Part shown: positions 42,506 through 52,764 of the stretch, in pieces
How positions within the stretch are numbered: the stretch's first letter is position 1
Layout: each line of letters starts with the position of its first letter
Origin: Oscheius tipulae
Taxonomy: Eukaryota > Nematoda > Chromadorea > Rhabditida > Rhabditidae
Assembly (NCBI GenBank): GCA_037178975.1
Contig: JASJZH010000006.1
Span: 806,001 to 870,000 of the forward strand
Direction of reading: 5' to 3'
Length of the DNA stretch: 64,000 bases
Position numbers and translations under genes: made by a program
Notes under the pieces: generated by a model
The model's database searches: none
What the model saw: the letters and a program-made list of their open reading frames with translations, nothing else
What the model was told of the DNA's origin: nothing

Positions 42506-43627
42506 ATGCCAAAAGAACGCGCTCTGCATGCCAACACATTTGGTGTCTATCCGGACCGAGGTGAAAGAGATCCCCCATCACCGGTTTGTTGCTGCAAATT
42601 AATGCACATTCGAGTTGGTTTTGGAAAGAATCCGAAGAATTCGCTTATTTTTAGACAGGAGCTGTTTGGATAGCCTACCTGGAAATGATGTGGATCACAA
42701 CCCAACTATCTTTCTGGGCTGCACAATCTGTTACCAGCGGTTTTTCACCTATCGTCATATTCCTCGGCTTTGTTTTTACTGTTATACAAATGGGTAAGTC
42801 CTGATTATTCTCTAACTTTTGGATTGAACAACTGGAAGTATATTTTTGATTGAAAACTGATAACCAACTTTCTATATGTAATAACTCAGTGATTTCCTAC
42901 GGTTTTTGAAATTGATAAATGTAAGGATGAAATGCCTAATTTAAGCTGCCCAGAAAAGTTTGAAATTCAGTTCACTGCAAGGTCATTTGTTGGGTTCTAA
43001 AAAGTTTGTTACCGCATCCAAACTAACGAAAGTAGAGGTACCTCCCACTTTCATCCAGTACGGCAAGCGTCATTCTTCAAACGATGAAAAGGAAACTGAT
43101 GTTCTAAACTACATTTTTCTAGTCCTTGTCGCCTCACTTGCCAAAGGAGTGAAACAGTTCAAAACTACTTATATTTTTTGCTACATGCTGGGAATCATCA
43201 CCAGGATATTTTTCTTCTCTCTGATGATGCTTTTATGTCTCATATTCGGCTACCTCGACTATCCAGGTACACCACACATTGTGTTATTTGAAAGTTCTTG
43301 CAGATGAAGACGACTCTTATAAGTACTTCAAAACCTACACATGGATGAAACTCGCTTTCTGTGGCGTATACATTCTACTCAAGATTTTTGCTCTTCACAT
43401 TGCCTATCGCTGCTTCAACTATATCGCTGCAACAAGGAATACGTTTTGTTTTTCGCCAGTACCAACAGCTGACTTTTTGAGGCATTCTGAGACGGTAAAA
43501 CCTAATTCCTGGCACAACCTTAACGTATGTTCAGGTAGAATCAACGGCAACCTATCGAACAATTCAGCAGAATTCCTATCCCCTATGGAATCCGGCCGAT
43601 GTGGAATGTCGCCTCTCGAAAGCCTGA
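42506..43627 (+). CDS. Four-TM protein, LAPTM4-like/nematode DUF family
   Basis: Exons 42506-42613, 42655-42793, about 42982-43266, 43304-43494 and 43535-43627 give a protein with four hydrophobic segments. The N-terminus has CCCKLMHIRTGAVWIAYLEM, resembling the CxxHxRTG start of lysosomal LAPTM4-like proteins. TM2 is FSPIVIFLGFVFTVIQM, TM3 is IFCYMLGIITRIFFFSLMML and TM4 is KLAFCGVYILLKIFALHI. The tail (IQQNSYPLWNPADVE) is polar and cytosolic. An ATG eight bases behind a GTTTTTCAG acceptor fits trans-splicing. The start of exon 3 is chosen by phase only, and its acceptor is weak. Family placement is by resemblance. Confidence 0.65.
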
Positions 43628-46600
43628 TCCTCATTAACTACTTGAAAAATATTATATCAGCGCTTGTGTGATACTGGTTTAATAAAGAAAATGCAGCTCT
43701 TATAGTCTTTCAGCTCTTTTGGTTGGCTGAAAGCATTTCTTAATCTCCGAGGCTGATTTGAGAGAATGCCATCATCGTTCCATTTTCATTTTTAAGCATT
43801 AGGTTTTTAACAATTTAAAAGTTAGGCGTAATTGTCAAAGGAGGGCCACAAAACTCAGACATATGTACCTGGAAAGATAGTCTTTTTAATCTTTACAGAG
43901 AGTCTATTGTTGTAGACGTATCAGTCTTTTTTCGTTAGGTGAAAACTTAGCAAAGAAGAAAAGAGTGAGAGCATGAGAACAAGTCATTACTTGGCAATGA
44001 AAACACGACAGTTTACGAGCATTTTTGAACATTACTTTCGAATCTTTTGAGCTAAAGTCTTACAGTATCTGATTCCAAAATTTGTATTTCCAGGATGGCA
44101 AAGTTGTATGTGCATGCGATTAATCTCAAACTTTGCGCAACCAGGACGTTATGTGTGCCACTGCAAACCGATAACCATAACCATTAGTCAATTATCCGGT
44201 TCAGTTGCAGATCCCGGAAAGATCAGGCTGTTCCTTCCGGCTTAAGCACTTCCCAGATGACTGTCTGTGTCTTCAACGTACTATATTTTCTCGAATATCA
44301 GTGAAATCATTGCTCTTTCATCCAACTTTGGGTCCTTTTTTAGAGAACTCGTCATGCATACCATACTTAGTCCAATTCGCTGTGAACTTCCTTAACAGCG
44401 AACTTCCTCTGTTGTAATTGGGTGTTCAGTTTCTCAATTTGATGTGAATCATCTTCTAACGAGCAATTTCAGAAAGTGATGATATTTCTCACATCCTCAC
44501 AATCCGCCAACGTTTTTTGAACCATAATCTGCTTCTTTTACCCAGTTTTTGTTAGATCCTAAGCATATAATATTTTCATTTAAAGGCCATAAGGAACCTT
44601 GCAAGTCGAAGAAAACTTAACTTGTTACAATTGCAAGAGTTTTTTTTTCGCTTTTCACTCTCAGAGATAACTCTCAAAGTGAATTTTGACTTGTCGCCGC
44701 CTGTCCAAAGTCTGTAAACTGACGCGAACTCTTGGGAGGTCAAGGATAATAAGCTTATGAATACTGTAGAAATTGACTTAGGATGCCCTTTATCCCTCCC
44801 TTTAAGAATGTGACGAAATAGAGGCCCAGTGTTGCAGGAAAGCTTCCGCATGACCAATGACCCAGCAGCAAATTTCTGAGATTTAGTTCAGTGCTCCACC
44901 TTATTAGTCTACACCTACGTGTTGCTCTTTTAACTTTAGGAAAACAACCGCCAAAACTCTGTCATTATTTATTCGATGTTACGGTCTATTGTTCACAGCA
45001 GGGCATTGTTGGCTCATAATTTACTCCGGTAACACATATTCTGTTATCATGATTACATAGGGACATTCACCTAAAAGTCTGGAACTGTTAAAAACACTGA
45101 AAAAACAAAGCAGTTCAGTTATCCGCAACCAGAGCGTAAATGTTTGGTCGATAACATGAACATGTCGATAGTCCCCTTGGATAAGAAGACTGTAGGCAAC
45201 ATGTACCTACAAAATATTACATATCCGAACTTCTTACACGACATCATATTCATTGCAGTGTTATAATATTTTAACAAAAGATCTCCAAACTTTGTTCCTA
45301 TCTTGCGTTTATTTCCGTTTCGAACAACCAACTGTATATGTTGTTAACGTTCTGTTGTTTACAGCAAAAAATACACCTGGCAGATTGCAAAAGTCAAAAC
45401 AATGTGGAAGACACATTTTCCCGATGAATACAATGGAAGCCTCCTACTCCTCTGGTTCGTTGACTCTACTACACGCATCCTAATTAATCCTCCATCTCAC
45501 CAAAAACTACGCCGCCTCCGTTGAAAAAATGCGTCCCGTCATTGTTCTGAAACACCCACAAAGCCTTTAAGCCACACACTTATTAGGGCTTGCTACTTCC
45601 TTCCTAATTCCGTTTGTGAGTGTGTATGGCTCAAAAATACTTTACACCTACTTGAGTCAAGTGGTTTTACTAGACTTCTAGTCATCCAAGTCACACTGCT
45701 TAACATCATTTCTTCCGGGACATAAGAATAGAGAAAAAGGTTCTTAGTCAGTACACGTTACCTGTTTCATCCGGCCTCGACACGTCAAAATTGGTTTTTA
45801 CTAGCGAGTGCAGTGAATAACGGGGATAGAGGACATTTTTCATCAGTATTCCGGGGGGCGCGCGCCGGGTTGACATTTTCTTCAGATTTAACGTAGGGTG
45901 TTATATTAAGTAGATGTCAGGCATTCATTTCATAAGTTTCAAAATTTTCTACTTAAAGTGCGTGCTTCCACGGCATATAAGTATAAAATAAACAGCGGAA
46001 ACGGTATGAAGAGCGGTTTGATAGCCTTCTTTTGTAGGTAGTGATGCCCTAACTAACCAATCGGCGTTCAAATCATTTGTCATATAAAACAAGGAACGAA
46101 GTTTGTTGTCTCATTATAGTGTTGCTGATAAGTTTCAGAGTATGACTTCCTCCCAGAAGAAAGAACTGCCTCGTATGAGGTTTTACCTCTTCCAATGGGA
46201 TTAAACAAATTGTCAAAACAAGTGATAGTTTACTACGAGGAAAACAATACACTCGTTCACGTGGCTTTGACACGTTCGTACAAGGAGATCTTTGTCTCAG
46301 TGACGGTAGAAGTATCATTTTTCATTTTTAATAAGTGCATTTTGATGTTTTTACACTGAAATTAACTATACCTTGTGTCCTATCATATTTCTTATATTGT
46401 CAGTTCCAACAATGGTGATCTATGAGCACTTGGCAAATTACTAGTGTTCCAGTTTGTTCAATTACGTCCAAGAGCCGATAAAAGCCTTTTCCTGTCATTT
46501 TCGGCTATCCCGAAGCATGAAGTTCATGTGACATTCGGTCTTTGCATTAATATTTTTCATTGTTTTTCACGGACAAGTATAATTGTTTTCTATCAACCGC

Positions 46601-47226
46601 ATCCTCCATTTTTATTCTTGAACATTCAAGCTTGGTTTATTTACGGTATGGGTACTTCTTTGATGTCTGTCATTCACAATTTTCCATAGACAGCTAGCAG
46701 TAAACACATTGGCGTGGGAGGAGGTTAGAATACAGGGCACCAGAATAGTGAGAATGAAGACTGTCCTCTATACAAATTTATATGATTCATCTGTTTGCGT
46801 AACCACAGACGTCTTCTACAACTTCCACCATGCCCAAGATACATACAGGGAGTTTGTTTTGATGCTGGACATTCACTGTTTTTGTATTTCACCTTTTAAC
46901 GCATCCGGAAAAGCAACCTACAAAAGACTAGAAGATCATCGTACAAGTTATAATGTGCTTTATTTGCATACTAGCCATAAGTTTGTAAAACAAGGAGTTA
47001 ATCCTTTAGACCCTAGATTCCCTGATGTTTGTTCCTAACATATTCAGATTTAATAGGATTAGTTCATTAGAAAGTGAGAGAGATCAACTCAAATTAGCAA
47101 GGTCACATGTGGCTCAGCAAACTGTAGCTAAAGATAAAACTTTTTTCTGCTGGACAAGTCTTTCATCTTTAACTCGCATCTGTGAACACGTTTTCTAAAC
47201 TTCTTTGTTTCAGGCAACCAGATCAA
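43628..47226. other. About 3.6 kb without a supported gene
   Basis: Short frames (for example 46444-46689 and 46709-47038) lack domains and splice support. 45850-45870 has a GC-rich GGGGGGCGCGCGCCGGG block. The last 15 bases hold a TTGTTTCAG acceptor for the next gene. Confidence 0.4.
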
Positions 47227-47443
47227 ATGAATACGCTTATCACTTGTGCCCTCTTGTGTCTTCTGTTAGTGTCAGGTTTGTAGTTTGAAATGTTTGTAAC
47301 CACAATGTACAGACACTGAAAGCCAAAACGTAGACCATGAGGCACTTCGAGTTCTGAGGAGGAGTGGCAGTCTTTTTTGGATCAACAGACAACGACTGAA
47401 TAGATTTAAACCACATAGGACAGGATTGAGTAAGTACTTTTGA
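47227..47443 (+). CDS. Putative small secreted peptide precursor
   Basis: The ATG lies 13 bases behind a TTTGTTTCAG acceptor (possible trans-splice). Exon 1 (47227-47275) encodes a signal peptide (MNTLITCALLCLLLVS). After a 37-nt intron, exon 2 (47313-47443) gives a polar, basic peptide with a dibasic site (LRVLRRSGSLFW) and INRQRLNRFKPHRTGL, ending KYF. The total is about 59 residues. The leader plus a dibasic site is the layout of a neuropeptide or small defence peptide precursor. No known family was recognised. A GTAAGT inside the last codons could instead start another intron. Confidence 0.5.
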
Positions 47444-48667
47444 AGATAGAATACAGCCTATTAATGTTTTGAAAAAACTTTATTTGGTTTTCATGGCGTT
47501 TCACCTGATCGATCACATTCGGTGAGCCTTGGGGAATTCGTGGAATAGTGAAGAGCGCGTTGAATGATCAGGGTTACTCAGGCTACGGGAGTCACTATAC
47601 AGGCTGGGCTGGCGAGACATGCCAGGATAGACCCCCTTCATGTATTACCACCCGGGATGTTTGCGATCGCTTTCTTTGTATTCCATCATCCGATCCACTT
47701 CACTATCAGGGCCCCTTGTGGAGATTTCAATCCTTTAGTCGACATTACTAAACATTAACGTTACTGACCCATTACTAAACATGTACAATTGGCAAAGGGC
47801 GTTCGTGTGAGACATAAGTCAAGTATTATCCTGGATAACACTTGAAAAAATGTGTGTAATCCTTCTAACAGGTCTTATCTCAAATGAGAGTTGACAGGCA
47901 GGAGAGAGTCAAAAAGTTCAAAGTTCGTTAGATTGCCTTAAACGGCTTGTCAATGAAATCCATGGAAAGCCTTCAATGCTCATTTGAGAGGCTTATTGAT
48001 AACAACTCATTTGATTTCTAAATTGTGCACTTTAATGCAAATGATTAATTATTTTAAAAAAACTATCAGCAGGGGAGATACCGTCCTGCTCCTGTGCTCA
48101 AAAATGACAGGACCACGGACTCTACCTCTCCAACTTTGGGTCTGTATAGTCTGCATTTGAAAATCACCATCCGCCGGATTAGTAGCGTCAATGTTATGAG
48201 CCCTTGCGGCGATTTATGGATTTACTGAGCTGTACGTTTGGCGGCTTAAAGATATTATTTTAAGAATCGTGCACTAACCTTTTTCTCTTTTTCAACGTAA
48301 CTAGTAAAATAGTGTGTGGTTACCGATAGATTGAATTTTAAGAATAGAAGTGGCAGCTTCTGCGTGATCGGCTTAGATGAAAATGAGAGTTCACCGGATG
48401 GATCCTCTCTAGCGACGAGAGAAAAAGTGCAAAACTGGACAAGGTCAGAAAACCGAACTGCCACTTTGCTGCAGCGCTGCAATTTGTCAACATGGTTCAA
48501 CCTTTGTTTTTGTTACGCGGTGATATTGAAGGGAAGCACCAAGAAAAGAATTAAAAGCAGTTAGTTCATTTTGTACCTTAGCTATATACTCTTTTTCAAA
48601 TACACTACTATTTGTCCCTTGAAACTGTTCAGAAACAAAGTTACAGCTTCTTTCTGCTCTACTACTA
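47444..48667. other. Intergenic with dispersed repeat, no supported gene
   Basis: Contains repeat copy 2 (47785-47856). Frames at 47548-47758 and 48255-48723 have no recognisable features. Confidence 0.4.
47785..47856 (+). repeat. Dispersed repeat, copy 2 (partner 1640-1711)
   Basis: See the copy at 1640-1711. The same orientation and the same conserved blocks are present. Confidence 0.5.
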
Positions 48668-49185
48668 TCTAGTTTAAAATGTCCTCGCGTCTCTGTCTGT
48701 CTGTCTGAAGCTAATATTGCCAATTAGTGTGCACTATTTTGTGCGCACACTAATTGTTTGCAAGTCAAGCAAAATCGAGTCAGTTTGGGCACGCGCGTCT
48801 TTGGGAGGACGTTGCTCCTGTCACGGTACCTCGATTGGAGGGAATGCGGACAGGTTGAAGTGTGAGGAAAGGGTCACGACAGTTGGACAGAAGGAAGTAG
48901 AAATCGAGCAGTTTTGGAAGGATCAGGTTATTACTGGCATTAAACCCCAAGGAGCAATAGCATTACTTGGACGGGGAGTTAGGTTGAGGAATGGGAAATC
49001 GGTTCAAAGAGTGAAAGGGAAGTGGGTTTGAGGGGGTAGAAAGTGGGGTCAAAGAGTGGAAAGTGAGTTTCACTTATTAGAAATGACATCAGCAATCGTT
49101 TTTGCTGGGGAAAGGACAAGGTAGATATGCCTCAAGGGGCCCAACAACCTAGGCTACCGCCCCGAAGGGGCGGCAGCCTAGCTTG
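48668..49185 (+). mobile_element. Non-autonomous Helitron (tandem copy A)
   Basis: The 5' end reads A|TCTAGTTTAAAATGTCC with a CTCTGTCTGTCTG tract. About 75 bp further in, the segment from TTTGCAAGTCAAG on matches copy B. The 3' end has a strong hairpin (AGGCTACCGCCCC gaa GGGGCGGCAGCCT, 49150-49178) followed by AGCTTG|T. Copy B starts with nearly the same 5' end and finishes with the same GCAGCCT-CTTG ending. The 518-bp element has no coding capacity. CTTG is a departure from the usual CTRR end. Confidence 0.6.
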
Positions 49186-49506
49186 TTTGAGTTAAATCTA
49201 GTTATAAATGCCCAAAAGTCTGTGTGTGTGAAGCCCTAATTGGCAATTTGTCACACATACTTTGTGCCAGTAATTAATCTTTGCAAGTCAAGTCAAATGG
49301 ATTCAATTTGGGAGATGCGTCTCTGGGAGAATGTTGCTTCTGTCAAGGTAGCTCGACTCTATCTGTCAAGAAACCCAACTTGCAAAGCAAAGCAAAGTAG
49401 CAAAACACTTTGAAGGAACACGTTGTAACTTCGCTTATGCTTCTAGCAAGATGGATTGAGCTGAACGTTTTGCGAAGGCAATGTGGATTGAGAGCGCACC
49501 AAGCAG

Positions 49507-49919
49507 ATGGTCAACAACAAGGACAAGGACAACATTATGGAAGGACCGTCACACCAGCAGACTCGATGGCCACCTTTGTTCCTCTGCCTCGTGCTCCTTC
49601 CGCAGCAGTTCATATGGCCTTATCCTCTTTCTCAGCCAATGCCTCTTCCGTACGCCCCAATTGTTCCACAGTATTTCAATTCTCCACCTGCTGAAAAGCT
49701 TCAAATACAACCTCGAAACCAACGTCGGGATGAACGGCTCCGTCAAGCAAAGTAAGTGTCTCAATTTTAACTTTGCAATCATACTTTCAGCGCTACGGAC
49801 GAGCAGGTGGCTTCTCTGAATAGCAAGGTAAATGAGACCAGTAAATTTTCACATCTTAATTTTAGATCAAACGCTCAGAGGTCCTGAAACTCAAGTATTT
49901 CGAGTGCATGGACCAGTAA
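49507..49919 (+). CDS. Spliced small gene inside the Helitron, unknown
   Basis: Three exons (49507-49751, 49791-49827, 49866-49919) join in phase to 111 residues, with 39- and 38-nt GT-AG introns. The N-terminal half is Pro-rich (LPQQFIWPYPLSQPMPLPYA). The C-terminal half is a basic helix running into a possible coiled coil (QPRNQRRDERLRQANATDEQ, VASLNSKIKRSEVLKLKYFE), which vaguely recalls a basic-zipper layout. It may be a captured host gene fragment or an element accessory gene. The open, spliced frame contrasts with the decayed helicase next to it. No function is claimed. Confidence 0.5.
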
Positions 49920-49924
49920 TGAGA

Positions 49925-51180
49925 GCCATTGGATATTCCCGATAAGGAAGAATCTCCCGCCTAGGGATTGTCGATGCCGTCGAGGCGGCCGATCTACGTT
50001 CGGGCCCTGTCAATTACTCTGTGATCTTGGTCCCATGGACCCCAGAACAATTTTCTATGAGGCGGCCAAGGCCCTCGGATTGATTAACTCCTCCGATTCT
50101 CATCTGATCTCTTCAATAGCCGAAGCAGTAGTTCATTATTTCGCCTCCTAAATCAAGAGTTGATCTCGATTTGGAGGATCAGACGGACCACGCCGACGAG
50201 CTGCAGTAATGATTCCTCTTCGACGAACCAATCCGGAGCAGTCCCGAGCTGTTGATGACATCTTCAGCGGAAGAGTCAGGTTGGCCTTTGTTGACGACCC
50301 TGAAGGAACTGGGAAAACATTCATGTACAGATGTATCTACCATCTGCTTAAAGGCTTAAACTTTGCTTTATGCTTCTTCACCCAAAATTCAGATGTCGGC
50401 AAGAAAGTCGTCTGTAGTGCGTACACGAGAAACGCTGCCAACCTGTTGCCAAAAGGCCAGATTTTTACATCGCTCAAGTTTTCAATGACTGCCATACCTC
50501 AAATATTAAGCCCAACTCTAAGGTAGAAAGAAAGCTACAGATAGTCGAACATTTGTTTGTTGACGAGGCTTCTATGCTGTCCGGCGACATGTTAGCGACG
50601 ATGGACACGGTCCACGAGAACATTCAGGAGGCGACTTTCGACAAGTGAGTGAACTAAAGACGTTTCTCAGTTCCTTCCAGGTATTGTCCATCCCGCCGAA
50701 TCTTGGCCGTTTCCAGCTATTTGCCATTTCTCTCAAAAACTCTGCCCATTACCGTCTCTTTCAAAAGATTCATCTCACTCGGAACATGCGAGTGGAGCAG
50801 GAACAGATCGCCTGGATGAGCTACCTTCTACATGTACCCATTGTTTGAAACTCAATTCTTAGCCCTCCCTACCCATCTCAAAAGACGCCAGTTTCCGGTC
50901 AAGCTCGCGTTCTCCGTCGAGGCGCAGGGTCAAAGTCACGAGAAAGTGGGAATTGATCTGATCAAAGGTGTGTTCTGTCATGGCTAATTGTATGTGGCTC
51001 TGTCGCGCGGAACTTCTCCAACCGGAGTCAAGATCATCACGCTTGGGCGGAGTCCCGAAAACGATCAACATTGTGGACCCTCGAGTTGTGGCCGAGCTAT
51101 GTCTCCCTCTATCCAGCCTCTTTTCGACCTCAGCTGCTTCTTTGACGCCTCCTAAATCAAGACCACCTCTGGGTCATATC
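49925..51180 (+). pseudogene. Helitron PIF1-like helicase, degenerate
   Basis: Pieces of the helicase appear in order: FYEAAKALGLINSSDSHL, RTNPEQSRAVDDIFSGRVRL with Walker A DPEGTGKTFMYRC (family GPGGTGKT; the first Gly is changed), KVVCSAYTRNAANLLPKGQ, IVEHLFVDEASMLSGDML (Walker B), IHLTRNMRVEQEQ, FPVKLAFSVEAQGQSHEKVGI, and LYVALSRGTSPTGVKI near the end. At least two frameshifts and an in-frame TAA in place of Gln (just before LYVALSR) disable it. Confidence 0.88.
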
Positions 51181-51342
51181 TATCCCTGTTGCTCCCATTA
51201 TTATTTTTGATCCTCTTTTGAATATTCTTGTATCTTATTGTTAACCGGTTCATTATTACTGATGTGAGAAATAGACGTATTTATTGTCACACAGAATACA
51301 GCTTCAGACCGAAACAGGCCCGAAAGGGCGCAGCCTTACTTG

Positions 51343-51654
51343 TAAGTAGCAAAACTTCTTCTTAGAGAAAGTCCGCAAGTTGCGAAGTTTTTGACTCGAA
51401 AAACAAACATCAAATTTTTAGATCGTGTTTTACAAATAGCAATAAAACAACGTTGGCGAAGTACGATATCAAATTGACTAAAGGAAGCAATAAAGATTGG
51501 GGTAAATCATAAGACCAGGGAAGGTATCACTGCTGTAGGGTTGCACTGAAACGAACCCTTCAGCAGACTCTACCTCACCAGGTGGCTGATTTTGACGGGA
51601 TAAAACTTTAATGGAAAGTATTAATTGGTACAGTCTTTAAATTTTGGAAACACT
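51343..51654. other. Short intergenic stretch
   Basis: Nothing recognised apart from the Helitron end at 51342. Confidence 0.45.
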
Positions 51655-51783
51655 ATGCTCAATCTGAAACTTTCAGAAGTCGAATTCGGGCCATTGCACG
51701 AGATTGCCAAGGCGCAGTACGGTCGTGAGTTCCAACGCAAGCTCGAAGAATTGCAGAAGATGAACATGAACTACCAAATTTGA
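51655..51783 (+). CDS. Possible small protein or last exon, unknown
   Basis: A 42-residue frame starts at ATG 51655 and contains a helical, charged stretch (FGPLHEIAKAQYGREFQRKL, EELQKMN). It has strong nematode-like codon use and an AATAAA signal about 40 bp after the stop. A TTTCAG lies inside its first codons, so it may instead be the last exon of a longer gene. No family is recognised. Confidence 0.4.
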   Translation: MLNLKLSEVEFGPLHEIAKAQYGREFQRKLEELQKMNMNYQI

Positions 51784-52764
51784 AGAAGTGTCACACAACC
51801 TGTAGTCTCTGTGGATAAAAATAAAATATCCTACCTGTTTTTGCTCGCTACGAGAAATGGAAGCTGAGTGAAAGATGTAGACTGCACTTTTGCCCCTCCC
51901 CTCATATCCGCAGCTGAAATTAGGAAACCTTCTATCGGCGATAATCATCAAGATCTTTGGTATCGTCTGGGAAACTAGATAAAGGGTTTCGTCATAAGTT
52001 GCTACAAAGTACAAGTAGTCTCAAGGTTCACTCTGACAAAAGGAGAGCTCTACAGTTAGGGAAAGGATTCGGAGTAGTACGCTCAAGAAGGTTTGGAACT
52101 TCCCTAAGGAATTACTGTTCTGTTATGTGTTGTAAATTTGTATATTTTAACATAACTGTATCTAAGCAAGTCTTTAAAGTAGTTTCTTGAACTCGGCGCT
52201 AACTCTGGTTTTTTGAGCAAGTGAGACACTTTGTACAGTTGATCTGCACATCGTGTTGGAAGTTGCGGATAAAACCGATTGGGCGCTGATGTCGCACATC
52301 TTACCGACTGCAACACACGGCAAGCACTGAGCTTTGGAAACTTTGGCCGGAGACTTTAGCTTAGATAATACCGAGAAACACAAAGAAAACCGCCACAGAC
52401 AAGCTTTACTACAATCAAAGAATGTATAAAGATTTTTCATATCCTTTGCATTCTCAACTCTGACTGATTCTTTCATCTCTCTGATTAGATAGAACGAGAA
52501 CATCGTCTGTACTCCAAGCTGAACATTAGCTGAACAGTTTCGTTCTCAAAGGGAACAGACACTGAGCATCCGGTTGCTGTACACTTGTGTTCAGTGTATC
52601 TTAGAATTGTTCACTTAGCAAGTATACCTTTATTAGTTCAAACTGAACACAGACTAAAAAGCTGCTGCTGGAAGAGAGATCTATTGCAGATGACGAGATA
52701 TGAGTCTGATAGATGGCCACTGATTAGGAGGGACAAGGGCAAAACCGGTATGAGGGAACAGTAT
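51784..52764. other. Intergenic, one doubtful minus-strand frame
   Basis: An ATG-led 109-codon minus-strand frame (52503-52174) contains several Cys but no domain or signal peptide. I do not annotate it as a gene. Confidence 0.35.

Larger units (their letters stand above)
49197..51342 (+). mobile_element. Larger Helitron with decayed helicase (tandem copy B)
   Basis: It begins 11 bp after copy A with A|TCTAGTTATAAATGCCC and a GTCTGTGTGTG tract. It ends with a GCCC gaaa GGGC hairpin and GCAGCCTTACTTG|T, the same ending as copy A. The 2,146-bp interior holds a spliced 111-codon gene and a degenerate PIF1-like helicase on the same strand, the standard Helitron orientation. The Rep (HUH) part is missing, so the copy cannot move by itself. 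Confidence 0.65.

Noticed and set aside
49150-49178. Rho-independent terminator
   Set aside because: The GC hairpin looks like one, but the setting is a eukaryotic genome and the hairpin fits the 3' end of a Helitron.
52174-52503. 109-codon minus-strand frame with several Cys
   Set aside because: It has an ATG but no signal peptide, domain or conserved pattern. It was kept only as a note in the intergenic entry.
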